From assembly GCA_017934595.1 (NCBI GenBank), contig JAGBJG010000007.1, positions 1 to 64,000 on the forward strand: a DNA stretch of 64,000 bases, given 5' to 3'. Shown here piece by piece: positions 27,893 through 36,573 of this stretch. The stretch's first letter is position 1. Each line of letters begins with the position of its first letter. The notes under the pieces were generated by a model. That model was not told the DNA's origin, made no database searches, and worked only from the letters and a program-made list of their open reading frames with translations. The stretch is from Bacilli bacterium. GTDB lineage: Bacteria > Bacillota_I > Bacilli_A > RF39 > UBA660. Position numbers and translations under genes: made by a program.

Positions 27893-29680
27893 ATGGAAAA
27901 ATATAAAAGTAGAAATGATGTACCTTTAAAATATAGATGGGATTTATCTGATTTCTTTAAAGATGAAGCAGATTTCTTAGCTAACTATGATAAAGCGGTA
28001 GAAGATGTATCATCATTAGGTAAATATATAGGGTGTACAAAAAATAGTGATAAATTATATGAATTTTTAAAAAAAGATATTGAAGTTTGCTCAATGGTAT
28101 TAGACTTATATGTATATGCATATTTAATTAATGATCAAGAATTGGGAATTTCTGAATCAATGGAAAGAAAAGCTAAAACAGAAAAATTATATTCAGATTA
28201 TAGTAGCGCTGTTAGTTTCTTCGACCCAGAATTATTAGAGTTATCAAAAGAAGAATATACTAGTCTTTTTGAAAATGAAAAATTATTAGAATTTAAAAAT
28301 AATTTAGATAAGATATATAGAAATAAAGAACATATCCTATCTAAGAATGAAGAAGTAATAATTAATGAGCTTACATCTGCGATGAATCATTATGATGACA
28401 TGTCAGCAACAATGCTAAATCAAGAACATGATTATGGCAAAATAATTATTGATGGTAATGAAGAATTAATTACTACTACTAATTATAGAAAATTAATGAA
28501 AAATAATAATCGTGAAACAAGAAAAAAAATTAGATGTCAATTCTTAAAGGTATTAAATCAATACGCTGTAAGTTCGGCACAATTTTTGGATTCTTATGTT
28601 AAAATGAATGTCGCTGAATGTAAAATTAGAAAATACGATTCATGTTTTGATGCGAAATTATTTAGTTTAAATATGCCGAATGAAGTGTTCGAATCATTAA
28701 TAAATACTACTGAAAGTCATAATAGTTCATATCAAAAATATTTAAAATTATTCAAAAAAGTTCATAAACTAGATGAATTATATCCATATGATTTAAATCT
28801 TGATTTCGCTAAATCAGATAAAAAATATGAGATAGAAGAAGCACAAGAACTATGCTTAAAAGCAATAGAACCTTTAGGTAGTGAATACGTTAAGCTTTTT
28901 AAAAAAGTATTTGATAATAGATATATAGATTATGCGCAGTATAAAGGAAAATGCTCAGGTGGATATTCATTCGCTACATATGATAAAGATTCAAAAATAT
29001 TAATGAGTTTTAATGGTGATTTAGATTCTGTATCTACAATGATTCATGAAGGTGGTCATAATGTAAATCATCAAATTATGAATGAAAAAAATCCTATACA
29101 ATATCGTGACACTTCATCTATTGTAGCCGAAGTTGCTTCATTAACAAATGAGTGTTTATTATCTTCATACTTAGCTCAAAACGGTGAAACTAAAGAAGAA
29201 AAATTATCTGGCCTTGCGAATATAATAGGAGTAATAAATTCTAATTTATTTGGTGCAGTAAGAGAAGGTCATATGGAACAAGATTTTTATAAATATGTTT
29301 CAGATGGTGGAACTATAACAAAAGATTATATGATTAATCTTACTAATAAATATATGAACAATTTACAAGGAAACGAAGTAATAGAAGATGAATATTCAGG
29401 ATTATCATGGATTAATAGAAGCCACTATTATATGTCATTCTATTTATACTCTTATGCTATATGCATTTCAGTTGCTTCCTATATAGCAAGTGAAATATTA
29501 AATGGTAATGAAGATATCTTAGAAAAATATACTAAGTTTTTAGCTGTTGGTTCAGATGTATGGCCAATTGATGCATTCAAAGTACTTGGTGTAGATTTAA
29601 CTAAAAAAGATGTATATGAAAAAGCAATTAAATATTATGAAAGTTTATTGGAAAAATTTGATACAATATACAATAGTTAG
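27893..29680 (+). CDS. pepF: Oligoendopeptidase F (M3B family)
   Basis: 595 residues, normal length. A cytoplasmic zinc peptidase cutting oligopeptides. The zinc signature is H385-E-G-G-H389 in TMIHEGGHNVNHQ, followed by ligand Glu in IVAEVASLTNECLL; the N-terminal half has the LSDFFKDEADF start common to PepF. A clean AAAGGAG site precedes ATG 27893. Its place between dnaK and dnaJ is unusual and suggests coupling of peptide clearance to the heat-shock response, since no strong promoter is seen before it. Confidence 0.93.
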   Translation: MEKYKSRNDVPLKYRWDLSDFFKDEADFLANYDKAVEDVSSLGKYIGCTKNSDKLYEFLKKDIEVCSMVLDLYVYAYLINDQELGISESMERKAKTEKLYSDYSSAVSFFDPELLELSKEEYTSLFENEKLLEFKNNLDKIYRNKEHILSKNEEVIINELTSAMNHYDDMSATMLNQEHDYGKIIIDGNEELITTTNYRKLMKNNNRETRKKIRCQFLKVLNQYAVSSAQFLDSYVKMNVAECKIRKYDSCFDAKLFSLNMPNEVFESLINTTESHNSSYQKYLKLFKKVHKLDELYPYDLNLDFAKSDKKYEIEEAQELCLKAIEPLGSEYVKLFKKVFDNRYIDYAQYKGKCSGGYSFATYDKDSKILMSFNGDLDSVSTMIHEGGHNVNHQIMNEKNPIQYRDTSSIVAEVASLTNECLLSSYLAQNGETKEEKLSGLANIIGVINSNLFGAVREGHMEQDFYKYVSDGGTITKDYMINLTNKYMNNLQGNEVIEDEYSGLSWINRSHYYMSFYLYSYAICISVASYIASEILNGNEDILEKYTKFLAVGSDVWPIDAFKVLGVDLTKKDVYEKAIKYYESLLEKFDTIYNS

Positions 29681-29695
29681 AAGTAGGTGAATAAG

Positions 29696-30799
29696 TTGAA
29701 TAAAAAAGATTATTATGAGGTACTAGGAGTTAAGAAAGACGCTAGTCAAGATGAGATTAAATCAGCCTTTAGAAAATTAGCTAAAAAATATCACCCTGAT
29801 ATTAATCACGATGCTGATGCTCCTGAAAAATTTAAAGAAGCAGAAGAAGCTTATTCGGTATTGTCAGATGAAGGAAAAAGACGTCAATATGATCAATTTG
29901 GCCATGCAGCATTCCAAAATAATGGCGGTGGTGCATCTGGTGGATATGACTTTTCAGATTTTGATTTTTCCGATATATTTAGTGAAATATTTGGAGGAGG
30001 CTTTGGTGGAAACTTCAGTGGTGGAAGAAGGAATAGAGCTACTAAGGGTAGAGATACTCTAACTAAAATAAAGTTAACTTTTAAAGAAGCTGTCTTTGGA
30101 TGTACCAAAGAAATAGAAGTTGATACAGTAGAAAATTGCAAATACTGTGATGGTGAAGGTGGTACAGGTGAAAAAACTTGTCCTAGATGTCATGGTAGTG
30201 GAGTTGTTACAGCAGAACAAAGAACTATTTTAGGCTCATTCATGACTAGAACAACTTGTCCTGATTGTGGTGGTAAAGGTAGAACTTATGAAAATACATG
30301 TACACATTGTCATGGTAAAGGAAAAGTAAAAGTAACTAAAACTATTGAAGTTAAAATTCCTGCAGGAGTAGATAACGGTAATCAACTTCGTGTTCCAGGT
30401 AAAGGTGAAGCCGGTGCTAATGGTGGACCTAATGGAGATTTATATCTAGAATTTATTGTTCAAGATCATCCTATTTTTGATAGAGATGGTAAAGATATTT
30501 ATTTGACATTACCATTAACTATACCAGAAGCTGTATTAGGATGTAAAAAAGATATACCAACATTATATGGTAAGGTGACTTTAACTATTCCAGCAGGTAC
30601 ATCAGCTAATGATAAGATGCGATTAAAAGGTAAAGGTATAGAAGATCCTAATAGCTATGGTAAAGGTGATATGTATGTATTATTAGATATCAAAGTGCCA
30701 ACTAAACTTACTAGGGAACAAAAGAAATTATATGAAGCATTAGGTGATATTGAAAATAATGATTCATGGTTTAAAAAAATAAAAGATTTCTTAAAATAG
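29696..30799 (+). CDS. dnaJ: Chaperone DnaJ (Hsp40)
   Basis: 367 residues. J domain with KYHPDINHD (HPD motif), a Gly/Phe-rich linker, then four CxxCxGxG repeats ([32 protein letters not shown]) that bind two zinc ions, and two C-terminal beta domains. It stimulates DnaK ATPase. I placed the start at TTG 29696 ([10 protein letters not shown]), which is 5 bases after TAGGTGA; GTG 29687 would lie inside that site. It ends in a terminator. Confidence 0.97.
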   Translation: MNKKDYYEVLGVKKDASQDEIKSAFRKLAKKYHPDINHDADAPEKFKEAEEAYSVLSDEGKRRQYDQFGHAAFQNNGGGASGGYDFSDFDFSDIFSEIFGGGFGGNFSGGRRNRATKGRDTLTKIKLTFKEAVFGCTKEIEVDTVENCKYCDGEGGTGEKTCPRCHGSGVVTAEQRTILGSFMTRTTCPDCGGKGRTYENTCTHCHGKGKVKVTKTIEVKIPAGVDNGNQLRVPGKGEAGANGGPNGDLYLEFIVQDHPIFDRDGKDIYLTLPLTIPEAVLGCKKDIPTLYGKVTLTIPAGTSANDKMRLKGKGIEDPNSYGKGDMYVLLDIKVPTKLTREQKKLYEALGDIENNDSWFKKIKDFLK

Positions 30800-30810
30800 A
30801 AATCTTTTTA
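30781..30810 (+). terminator. Rho-independent terminator of the heat-shock operon
   Basis: AAAAGATTTC and GAAATCTTTT pair across the dnaJ stop codon and are followed by T residues. Confidence 0.88.
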
Positions 30811-30824
30811 ATTTTATATATTTA

Positions 30825-30833
30825 TGATATAAT
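30825..30833 (+). promoter_or_regulatory. Extended -10 promoter
   Basis: TGATATAAT, 23 bases before the lipoprotein start at 30857. Confidence 0.6.
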
Positions 30834-30856
30834 TCATATAGAATAGGTGAGTGTAT

Positions 30857-31192
30857 ATGAAAAAATTAATTCCTTTAATTATACTATTATTTATTGTTAC
30901 AGGATGTAAAAATACTAAGAAAGATAGCATCATAGGTGAATGGGAAACCAATTATGAAGTTAGTGTGTTAGGTAGTATAGTAGATAAATACAATTTCAAA
31001 GAAAATAATGAATGTGAAAAAACTATTACATATGATTCTGATGTAAAAGTTACGTGTACATATGAATTTAATGATGATAAAACTCAAATTAAAATTTCAT
31101 GGGATGATAAGATGTTTGATGAATTCGTAACTTTTGAAAGAATTGATAAAACACATATCAAAATAGGAGAATATGTATATGAGAAGAAATAA
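30857..31192 (+). CDS. Small lipoprotein
   Basis: 111 residues. Signal peptide MKKLIPLIILLFIVTGC with a lipobox (VTGC), so lipid-anchored at Cys17. The rest is a small beta-rich domain (IIGEWETNYE ... VKVTCTYEFNDDKTQIKISWDD) resembling lipocalin-like domains of secreted Firmicute proteins. Its last 14 bases overlap the start of the pilin/tail-collar fusion, so the two are translated from one mRNA and may work together at the surface. Start ATG 30857, after AATAGGTGAG. Confidence 0.78.
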   Translation: MKKLIPLIILLFIVTGCKNTKKDSIIGEWETNYEVSVLGSIVDKYNFKENNECEKTITYDSDVKVTCTYEFNDDKTQIKISWDDKMFDEFVTFERIDKTHIKIGEYVYEKK

Positions 31193-32282
31193 TAAAGCAT
31201 TTACATTAATAGAGTTATTAGCAGTAATAGTAATATTAGCAATAGTAGCATTAATAATAACTCCAGTAATAAGTAACGTAATAGAAAGTGCCAGATTAGC
31301 GTCATTAAGAAGTAGTGCATATGGAATACTAGATGCATCAAAAATATATTATGCAAAAAATGAAATTAAAAGTACAGTAAGATTTGACTTTGAAAATTCT
31401 AATGTAACAAGTAATGATACAGAAGATTTAATAGAACTAAAAGGTGATGTTAAAAATGGTGCCTTATTAATAGATGGCAATGGTAAAACCACATTATGTA
31501 TTACAGATGGAAAAAGTTCAGCATATAAAAACTATACTGATGACATGGTATTAGTTTCAAATGAATCATGTTATGTACCAAATGATAGAACAGTAGTATT
31601 TTTATCAAATACAGGAGCTACAAGAACAGAATTAACAAATCAAGAATTAACAGATTTAGTTAGTGAATTACAAAATAAAATGTTATCATTAGAAACAGAA
31701 CTAAACAATACTAAACAGGAATTACAAGAGACACTTAATACAAAAGCAACTCAAACTGATTTAGAAACAGTAGCTACAATAGCTAGTTCAGCAACATTAG
31801 ATAAAATATATCCAATAGGAAGTATTTATATGAGTACAACAGAAGATACAGTAGAAAAAGTAGCAGAAAGATTTGGTGGATCTTGGGAGAAGATAGAAAA
31901 TAGATTTTTACTAGGAGCTGGTTCATCATATGCGATAAATACAACAGGAGGAGCATCATCAGTTTCATATACACCAGCAGGAACAAATACAGGTGGAGCA
32001 GTTGGAAATCATACTTTAACTGTAGCTGAAATGCCTGCGCATGAACATGCAATTGCTAATAATTATAGCGGTGCTACAGATCATGGTGGACCATATCAAC
32101 ATATTTTATCATTTGCAGGATATGGAACTACATACTATCAAGTATCAGGATATGCTGGAGTTGCAGGTGGTAATGGAGCTCATAATCATCCATTTACTAA
32201 TCCAACGTTTAATGGTACGACAGCTACAATAAATACAATGCCACCATATCAAACAGTATATATGTATAAAAGAGTTGGTTAA
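31179..32282 (+). CDS. Pilin-headed surface protein with phage tail-collar domain
   Basis: 367 residues. (1) Prepilin N-terminus NKAFTLIELLAVIVILAIV followed by the head module common to the proteins at 45510 and 52135 (ARLASLRSSAYGIL; LKGDVKNGALLIDG; CITDGK; NESC). (2) A coiled coil around residues 155-195 (LVSELQNKMLSLETEL). (3) A C-terminal domain from about 205 that looks like phage tail-collar/baseplate tips: YPIGSIYMSTTE, FGGSWEKIENRFLLGAG, HTLTVAEMPAHEHAI, AHNHPF and MPPYQTVYMYKR. No phage genes lie around it. I read it as a pilus-type anchor carrying a receptor-binding tip. Start ATG 31179 (9 bases after AGGAG). Confidence 0.82.
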   Translation: MRRNNKAFTLIELLAVIVILAIVALIITPVISNVIESARLASLRSSAYGILDASKIYYAKNEIKSTVRFDFENSNVTSNDTEDLIELKGDVKNGALLIDGNGKTTLCITDGKSSAYKNYTDDMVLVSNESCYVPNDRTVVFLSNTGATRTELTNQELTDLVSELQNKMLSLETELNNTKQELQETLNTKATQTDLETVATIASSATLDKIYPIGSIYMSTTEDTVEKVAERFGGSWEKIENRFLLGAGSSYAINTTGGASSVSYTPAGTNTGGAVGNHTLTVAEMPAHEHAIANNYSGATDHGGPYQHILSFAGYGTTYYQVSGYAGVAGGNGAHNHPFTNPTFNGTTATINTMPPYQTVYMYKRVG

Positions 32283-32307
32283 AAGGTTTCATAAAGAAAC
32301 CTTTTTT
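32281..32307 (+). terminator. Rho-independent terminator
   Basis: AAAAGGTTTC-ATAAA-GAAACCTTTT with extra T residues. Confidence 0.92.
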
Positions 32308-32333
32308 ATGTTAAAATAAATATGGTGATTTAT

Positions 32334-33023
32334 ATGCTTAAAAGTGATAAATATTATATTGAAAAAGAACTAGATAAATTTAATAAGTTAGGTCATACAG
32401 GATTTTTAAATGGTAATGAATCTAATAGTATTAAAAATATACTTAATAAAATGCATATAAAATATGAAATATATGAATCATTTATAGAATGTGATAGGGT
32501 AATTATATATAGAGAAATACCTGATATAACTTGTTTTAAGATTATCACTAATAACATATTAAAACATTCTGATATAATGGGAGCATTATATAATTTTAAT
32601 ATAGATGAAGATATAATAGGTGATATTATCGTTAAAGATGATGAATATTACTTTATAATTTTATCCAATATGAAAGATTATTTTATTAATAATTTTGATA
32701 TGGTTGGAAGATTTAGTATTAGATTGATAGAATCAGATATTCCTATTAAAGAAAGAGATTATATTGATTTAGAATTTATAGTAAGTAGTGAAAGAATTGA
32801 TACAGTTATATCGAAAATTATAAATACTAATAGAAAATATGTTGAAGATATGATATCTAATAAAGATGTAATATTAAATTATAATACCTTAACTAATAAA
32901 AGTTATATTTTAAAAGAAAATGATATTTTTTCTATAAGAAGATATGGAAAATTTAAATATGTTGGTATTAAAAGAAGAACAAAAAAGGATAACTTTATTA
33001 TAGAATTAAAAAAATATAATTAA
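32334..33023 (+). CDS. ylmH: YlmH-like S4-domain RNA-binding protein
   Basis: 229 residues. The N-terminal and middle parts match YlmH (LNGNESNSIKNIL; SDIMGALYNFNIDEDIIGDIIVKDDEYYFII; VGRFSIRLIE), and the C-terminal 70 residues form the S4 RNA-binding fold (RIDTVISKII ... VEDMISNKDVILNYNTLTNKSYILKENDIFSIRRYGKF). YlmH belongs to the cell-division cluster in B. subtilis and binds ribosome/tRNA complexes. Here it is away from ftsZ/sepF. Start ATG 32334 after GGTGAT. Confidence 0.85.
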   Translation: MLKSDKYYIEKELDKFNKLGHTGFLNGNESNSIKNILNKMHIKYEIYESFIECDRVIIYREIPDITCFKIITNNILKHSDIMGALYNFNIDEDIIGDIIVKDDEYYFIILSNMKDYFINNFDMVGRFSIRLIESDIPIKERDYIDLEFIVSSERIDTVISKIINTNRKYVEDMISNKDVILNYNTLTNKSYILKENDIFSIRRYGKFKYVGIKRRTKKDNFIIELKKYN

Positions 33024-33049
33024 AAAGAAACAGAATCTTATCTGTTTCC
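33022..33049 (-). terminator. Terminator of the yjcZ-like gene
   Basis: On the minus strand GAAACAG and CTGTTTC pair across the stop codon and are followed by TTTTTAATT. On the plus strand it lacks a T tract, so ylmH itself has no clear terminator. Confidence 0.7.
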
Positions 33050-33208
33050 TTGATTACCAAATGCGCGTGTTCCAATAACAATAACTAATAATATAAATAA
33101 TACTAAAATGATAGATGCTCCATATCCTCCGCCATATCCACCAACAGGGTAACCGTAGTTAGGACAACAAGAATTACCATATCCTGAGTATCCTCCGTAG
33201 TAATACAT
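33038..33208 (-). CDS. YjcZ-family small protein
   Basis: 56 residues: Tyr/Gly-rich N-terminal half (YYYGGYSGYG, GGYGGGYG) with a Cys-Cys pair, then a single hydrophobic helix (ASIILVLFILLVIVIG) and a polar tail. This is the layout of the YjcZ sporulation protein family found in Bacilli. The start at 33208 has AAAGGTGGG seven bases upstream, better placed than the ATG at 33226. Of the plausible genes here it is one of only three on the minus strand. Confidence 0.75.
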   Translation of the reverse strand: MYYYGGYSGYGNSCCPNYGYPVGGYGGGYGASIILVLFILLVIVIGTRAFGNQGNR

Positions 33209-33321
33209 AATTTTCCCACCTTTCATTATATTTTATTATTTAATAACTAAAATGTTTAATATAAAAGTCTATATTTATTATTTAAAATATGGTATTATAA
33301 TTATATAAGGTAGGTGACAAT

Positions 33322-34485
33322 ATGAACATAAAAAGAGCATTAAAAAATATGGATAAACCTTTACTTTTTTTAACTATTTTTATGTTAGGCTTTGGTTTAC
33401 TTAATATTGTTACTTCATCAAGTAGGGAAGCTGTTTTAGTTAATAAAGCAGGTGTATATTATTATTTCTATAGACAAATGGGAATATTAGTTGCATCAAC
33501 TATAGCAGCAGGATTAGTATTTGCGTTTCCCACAAAAACATATAAAGTATTTTTGCCAATTGCATATGTTGTTGTTTTAGGGCTATGTGTGGTGTGTTTT
33601 TATCAATCTGCAAAACGTGGTGCGAATAACTGGATTGTTATTGGTGGTTTTCAATTTCAACCTTCAGAACTGTCTAAGCCGGTTATTATAGCTAGTTTGG
33701 CTTTATTATTTGATCAGTTTTATGATAAACTTTCTGATAAAATACTGAATAATGAAGGGAAAGTAATATTAACGTTAGTTATGTTTACTGGATTTTTAAT
33801 ACCTGCTTTAGTATTTTTACAAAAAGATTTAGGTACAGCATCTATTATAGTTGGTATAGTATTTGTAATGTTAGTATTTAGTCCAATAGCTAAAGCTACT
33901 AAACAGAAATTATTTACATTTTTAATTATCTTAGGATTAGTAGGAGCGTTAACACTTAAAGTAGCTAAAGGTTCAATCTTATCAGAAGCGCAACTTTCTA
34001 GATTTGATTATATAAATCCATGTAGTAAATATGAGAAAAATGGATATCAAGTATGTAATGCTTATATAGCCTTTAATGATGGTGGTATGTTTGGTTTAGG
34101 AATAGGAAAAAGTAAACAAAAGTATTCATATATACCAGAACCTCATACAGATAGTATCTTCGCGATTATAGGTGAAGAATGGGGTGTACTTGCTTCTTTG
34201 GCATTTGTATTTATCCCATTATTAGTAATACTATATCGTATTATGATTATTGCTTCTAAAGCTAGTACAGTAAGAGGAAGATTTATTTCTTTAGGTGTAG
34301 GGGTAGGTATATTTTTACACATATTAATTAATTTAGGTGGATTACTTGGTATATTACCACTTACAGGTGTACCATTACCATTTTTATCTTATGGTGGTAG
34401 TTATACATTAGGACTTATGATTTCACTTGCTATGGTACAGAGAGTAGCAGCTGAAACAAAAATGAAAAAGATTAAAGTAAGCTAG
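33322..34485 (+). CDS. SEDS peptidoglycan polymerase (RodA/FtsW/SpoVE type)
   Basis: 387 residues with about ten membrane helices. SEDS motifs: FQFQPSELSKPVIIASLAL, FLQKDLGTASII, SKQKYSYIPEPHTDSIFAIIGEEWG and PLTGVPLPFLSYGGSYTLG. These enzymes polymerise lipid II. The Arg/Ser signatures do not let me separate RodA from FtsW or SpoVE with confidence. It is monocistronic, AGGTAGGTGAC upstream, with no penicillin-binding protein partner nearby. Confidence 0.92.
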   Translation: MNIKRALKNMDKPLLFLTIFMLGFGLLNIVTSSSREAVLVNKAGVYYYFYRQMGILVASTIAAGLVFAFPTKTYKVFLPIAYVVVLGLCVVCFYQSAKRGANNWIVIGGFQFQPSELSKPVIIASLALLFDQFYDKLSDKILNNEGKVILTLVMFTGFLIPALVFLQKDLGTASIIVGIVFVMLVFSPIAKATKQKLFTFLIILGLVGALTLKVAKGSILSEAQLSRFDYINPCSKYEKNGYQVCNAYIAFNDGGMFGLGIGKSKQKYSYIPEPHTDSIFAIIGEEWGVLASLAFVFIPLLVILYRIMIIASKASTVRGRFISLGVGVGIFLHILINLGGLLGILPLTGVPLPFLSYGGSYTLGLMISLAMVQRVAAETKMKKIKVS

Positions 34486-34498
34486 ACGCTTACTTTTT
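34474..34498 (+). terminator. Rho-independent terminator
   Basis: AAAGTAAGC-TAGAC-GCTTACTTT with T residues. Confidence 0.9.
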
Positions 34499-34636
34499 AG
34501 ATATTTAAATAAAATTATACAAAATGGGAAAAATAATGTATAATATAAAAGAAATTTAATCCAATTTAGTAATTGTGATTAAGGGGTATTTAGATATCTG
34601 AATAGAATATATTAGATATATTTGGAGGTGATACTT

Positions 34637-35827
34637 ATGCATAGAGAAGATTTTAATATGTTATTAACTGATACTATTTATTTTGATAATGGGGCGACAG
34701 CTTTAAAACCAAAAGTATTATCAGAAGTTATCAGTGATTATTATAATAATTATTCGGTTAATTCTCATAGGGGTGATTATGATCTAAGTTTAAAGGTTGA
34801 TATGGCTATAGATCGTGTAAGAGAATTAGTTCGTGATTTTATTAATGCTGATTCAGTTAAAGAAATAGCTTTTACAGCCGGTACAACTGCATCATTAAAT
34901 CAAATTATATTTGGTTATTATAGTTATTCTATGCATTCTGGTGATGAAGTAATTATTACTGAAGCTGAACATGCATCTAATGTTTTACCTTGGTTTGAAC
35001 TTAGAAATAGTAAAGGCATTGTTATTAAGTCTATTCCATTAGATAATAATAAAGTTACATTAGATAATGTTAAAAAAGTTATAACTGATAGAACTAAAGT
35101 TATATCAATAGCTATGGTAACTAATACATTAGGTGATTTAAGGCCTATAAAAGAAATAGTTAAATATGCACATGAAAGAAATATTTCTGTAATTATAGAT
35201 GGAGCTCAAGCTGTACCACATATGAAGGTAGATGTAAAAGATTTAGACTGTGATTTTATGGCATTTTCTGCTCATAAGATGTGTGGCCCTACAGGAGTAG
35301 GTATATTATACGCGAAAAAAAATTATATGAATGATATGTATCCGACTGAGTTTGGTGGAGGAATGAATTCTTACTTTGAATTAGACGGAAGTAGAATGTA
35401 TAGTAATATTCCAACTAGATTTGAAGCAGGTACATTGAATATAGCTGGTATTATAGGATTTGGTTCTGTCATCGAATATTTAAATAAGATAGGTATGGAT
35501 AATATTCATAAATATGAATTAGAATTAAAAGATTATGCATTATCTAGACTAAAGGAAATAGATAATATTAAAATCTATAATGAAAATACTGATAGTGGAA
35601 TAATTATATTTAACTTAGGTGATATATTTGCTCAAGACTTAGCGGTTTATTTAAATAAATATAATATATGTGTAAGAGCTGGTAATCACTGTGCTAAAAT
35701 GGTACATGATATTATAGATGTAAATAATACAGTTAGAGTATCTTTATATTTCTATAATACTAAAGAAGAAATAGATAAATTAGTGGAAGTTTTAAAGAAT
35801 CCTAATATAAAAAATGAAATAATATAG
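34637..35827 (+). CDS. sufS: SufS-type cysteine desulfurase
   Basis: 396 residues, PLP enzyme that passes sulfur from cysteine to SufU. Motifs: IYFDNGATALKPK, AEHASNVLPW, IDGAQAVPHM, PLP lysine in FSAHKMCGPTG, RFEAGTLN, and the catalytic Cys in CVRAGNHCAK. Start ATG 34637 after a strong GGAGGTGAT. A TATAAT at about 34540 gives a leader near 90 nt, longer than for neighbours, so post-transcriptional control is possible but I recognise no riboswitch. sufU is 20 kb away (14901). Confidence 0.92.
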   Translation: MHREDFNMLLTDTIYFDNGATALKPKVLSEVISDYYNNYSVNSHRGDYDLSLKVDMAIDRVRELVRDFINADSVKEIAFTAGTTASLNQIIFGYYSYSMHSGDEVIITEAEHASNVLPWFELRNSKGIVIKSIPLDNNKVTLDNVKKVITDRTKVISIAMVTNTLGDLRPIKEIVKYAHERNISVIIDGAQAVPHMKVDVKDLDCDFMAFSAHKMCGPTGVGILYAKKNYMNDMYPTEFGGGMNSYFELDGSRMYSNIPTRFEAGTLNIAGIIGFGSVIEYLNKIGMDNIHKYELELKDYALSRLKEIDNIKIYNENTDSGIIIFNLGDIFAQDLAVYLNKYNICVRAGNHCAKMVHDIIDVNNTVRVSLYFYNTKEEIDKLVEVLKNPNIKNEII

Positions 35828-35868
35828 ACTAGTTTTATGCTAGTCTTTTTGATATAATTAATATGTGA
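35825..35868 (+). repeat. 44-bp direct repeat, left copy
   Basis: Perfectly identical to 36525-36568, exactly 700 bp away. It contains the sufS terminator (AGACTAG...CTAGTCT) and a TGATATAAT promoter. The two copies bracket the 656-bp cassette with the gene at 35929-36450. This is what an insertion with a long target duplication would leave. Confidence 0.95.
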
Positions 35869-35928
35869 AGATTAAATCTTCCTTGTAGTATGATGTATGA
35901 ATTATGTTATTACTAGAAAGGAGGATTT

Positions 35929-36450
35929 ATGGTAGTTGATAAATACTATCCTGAAATTGTCGTTTCAACAAAAGATATATCAATTTATAATATTAAAAAT
36001 TATGAATATATACCTGAAGTTATAAACAAAATATTAATAAAACTTAAAGATAAATATTTATCCTCACAAAATTGTTCTAAACCAATAATTAATATTGCTA
36101 CCGGAATGAAAATTGAGGTGTGGAAGAGCAGTGTATTGGAGACATTTAGCAATGCAAAATATTATCGAGTATTATCATTACAACATAAGAAAGCTAAAAT
36201 AGCCACTATGAAATATTTAGCTAAAATGATTAAATATGGTAAGGTTAGATCTAAACCTGCTAATAATAATCATAATTCCAACAGTCCAGCTATATACTAT
36301 TATTTAAAGAATCCAATTATAATTGATGGAGTTAATTATATAGTTAATATTGATATAAGAAAGGTACCAAATGAAAACGGTAGATTTTATATTCATTCTT
36401 TGCAAACAAAAAAATTGGAGCAGTTGGAAACCTATAAGATCGCCAATTAG
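35929..36450 (+). CDS. Candidate BECR-fold nuclease toxin in a direct-repeat cassette
   Basis: 173 residues, cytoplasmic, basic. The C-terminal part, AIYYYLKNPIIIDGVNYIVNIDIRKV...GRFYIHSL, resembles the beta-sheet core of phage-associated barnase/EndoU/colicin E5-D/RelE-like (PBECR) nucleases, with an upstream basic helix and a histidine/serine segment (NNNHNSNS). This is a fold-level impression only. The gene has a perfect AAAGGAGG site, a leader hairpin (GAAGAT...ATCTTC) and a long hairpin over its stop. It lies alone between two 44-bp direct repeats, so it is probably acquired. No partner antitoxin frame is visible. Confidence 0.5.
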   Translation: MVVDKYYPEIVVSTKDISIYNIKNYEYIPEVINKILIKLKDKYLSSQNCSKPIINIATGMKIEVWKSSVLETFSNAKYYRVLSLQHKKAKIATMKYLAKMIKYGKVRSKPANNNHNSNSPAIYYYLKNPIIIDGVNYIVNIDIRKVPNENGRFYIHSLQTKKLEQLETYKIAN

Positions 36451-36462
36451 TCGCTCCAATTT
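36412..36462 (+). terminator. Long hairpin over the end of the cassette gene
   Basis: AAATTGGAGC (36412-36421) and GCTCCAATTT (36453-36462) pair, with an inner TTGG/CCAA stem. The stop codon is in the loop region. There is only a short T tract, so it may be an RNA stabiliser or a cassette-end structure. Confidence 0.6.
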
Positions 36463-36471
36463 CTAATAATA

Positions 36472-36503
36472 TATCATATACTGACGTTTCTGTCAATTAT
36501 GAT
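36472..36503 (+). other. Second hairpin near the cassette right end
   Basis: ATCATA and TATGAT enclose a TGAC...GTCA inner stem. It lies between the terminator-like hairpin and the right direct repeat; role unknown. Confidence 0.45.
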
Positions 36504-36524
36504 ACACTATTATTATATTAAACT

Positions 36525-36568
36525 TAGACTAGTTTTATGCTAGTCTTTTTGATATAATTAATATGTGA
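36525..36568 (+). repeat. 44-bp direct repeat, right copy
   Basis: Identical to 35825-35868. It again holds a terminator hairpin (36526-36551) and TGATATAAT (36550-36558), which now serve the cassette and vanZ. Confidence 0.95.
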
Positions 36569-36573
36569 TAAAT

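Noticed and set aside
31179-32282. Remnant prophage because of the tail-collar domain
   Set aside because: The gene starts with a prepilin signal and is surrounded by dnaJ, ylmH and rodA-type genes; no terminase, portal, integrase or lysis genes are seen.
34540-34636. Riboswitch in the sufS leader
   Set aside because: The leader is longer than others but I could not match it to a known riboswitch or T-box core.
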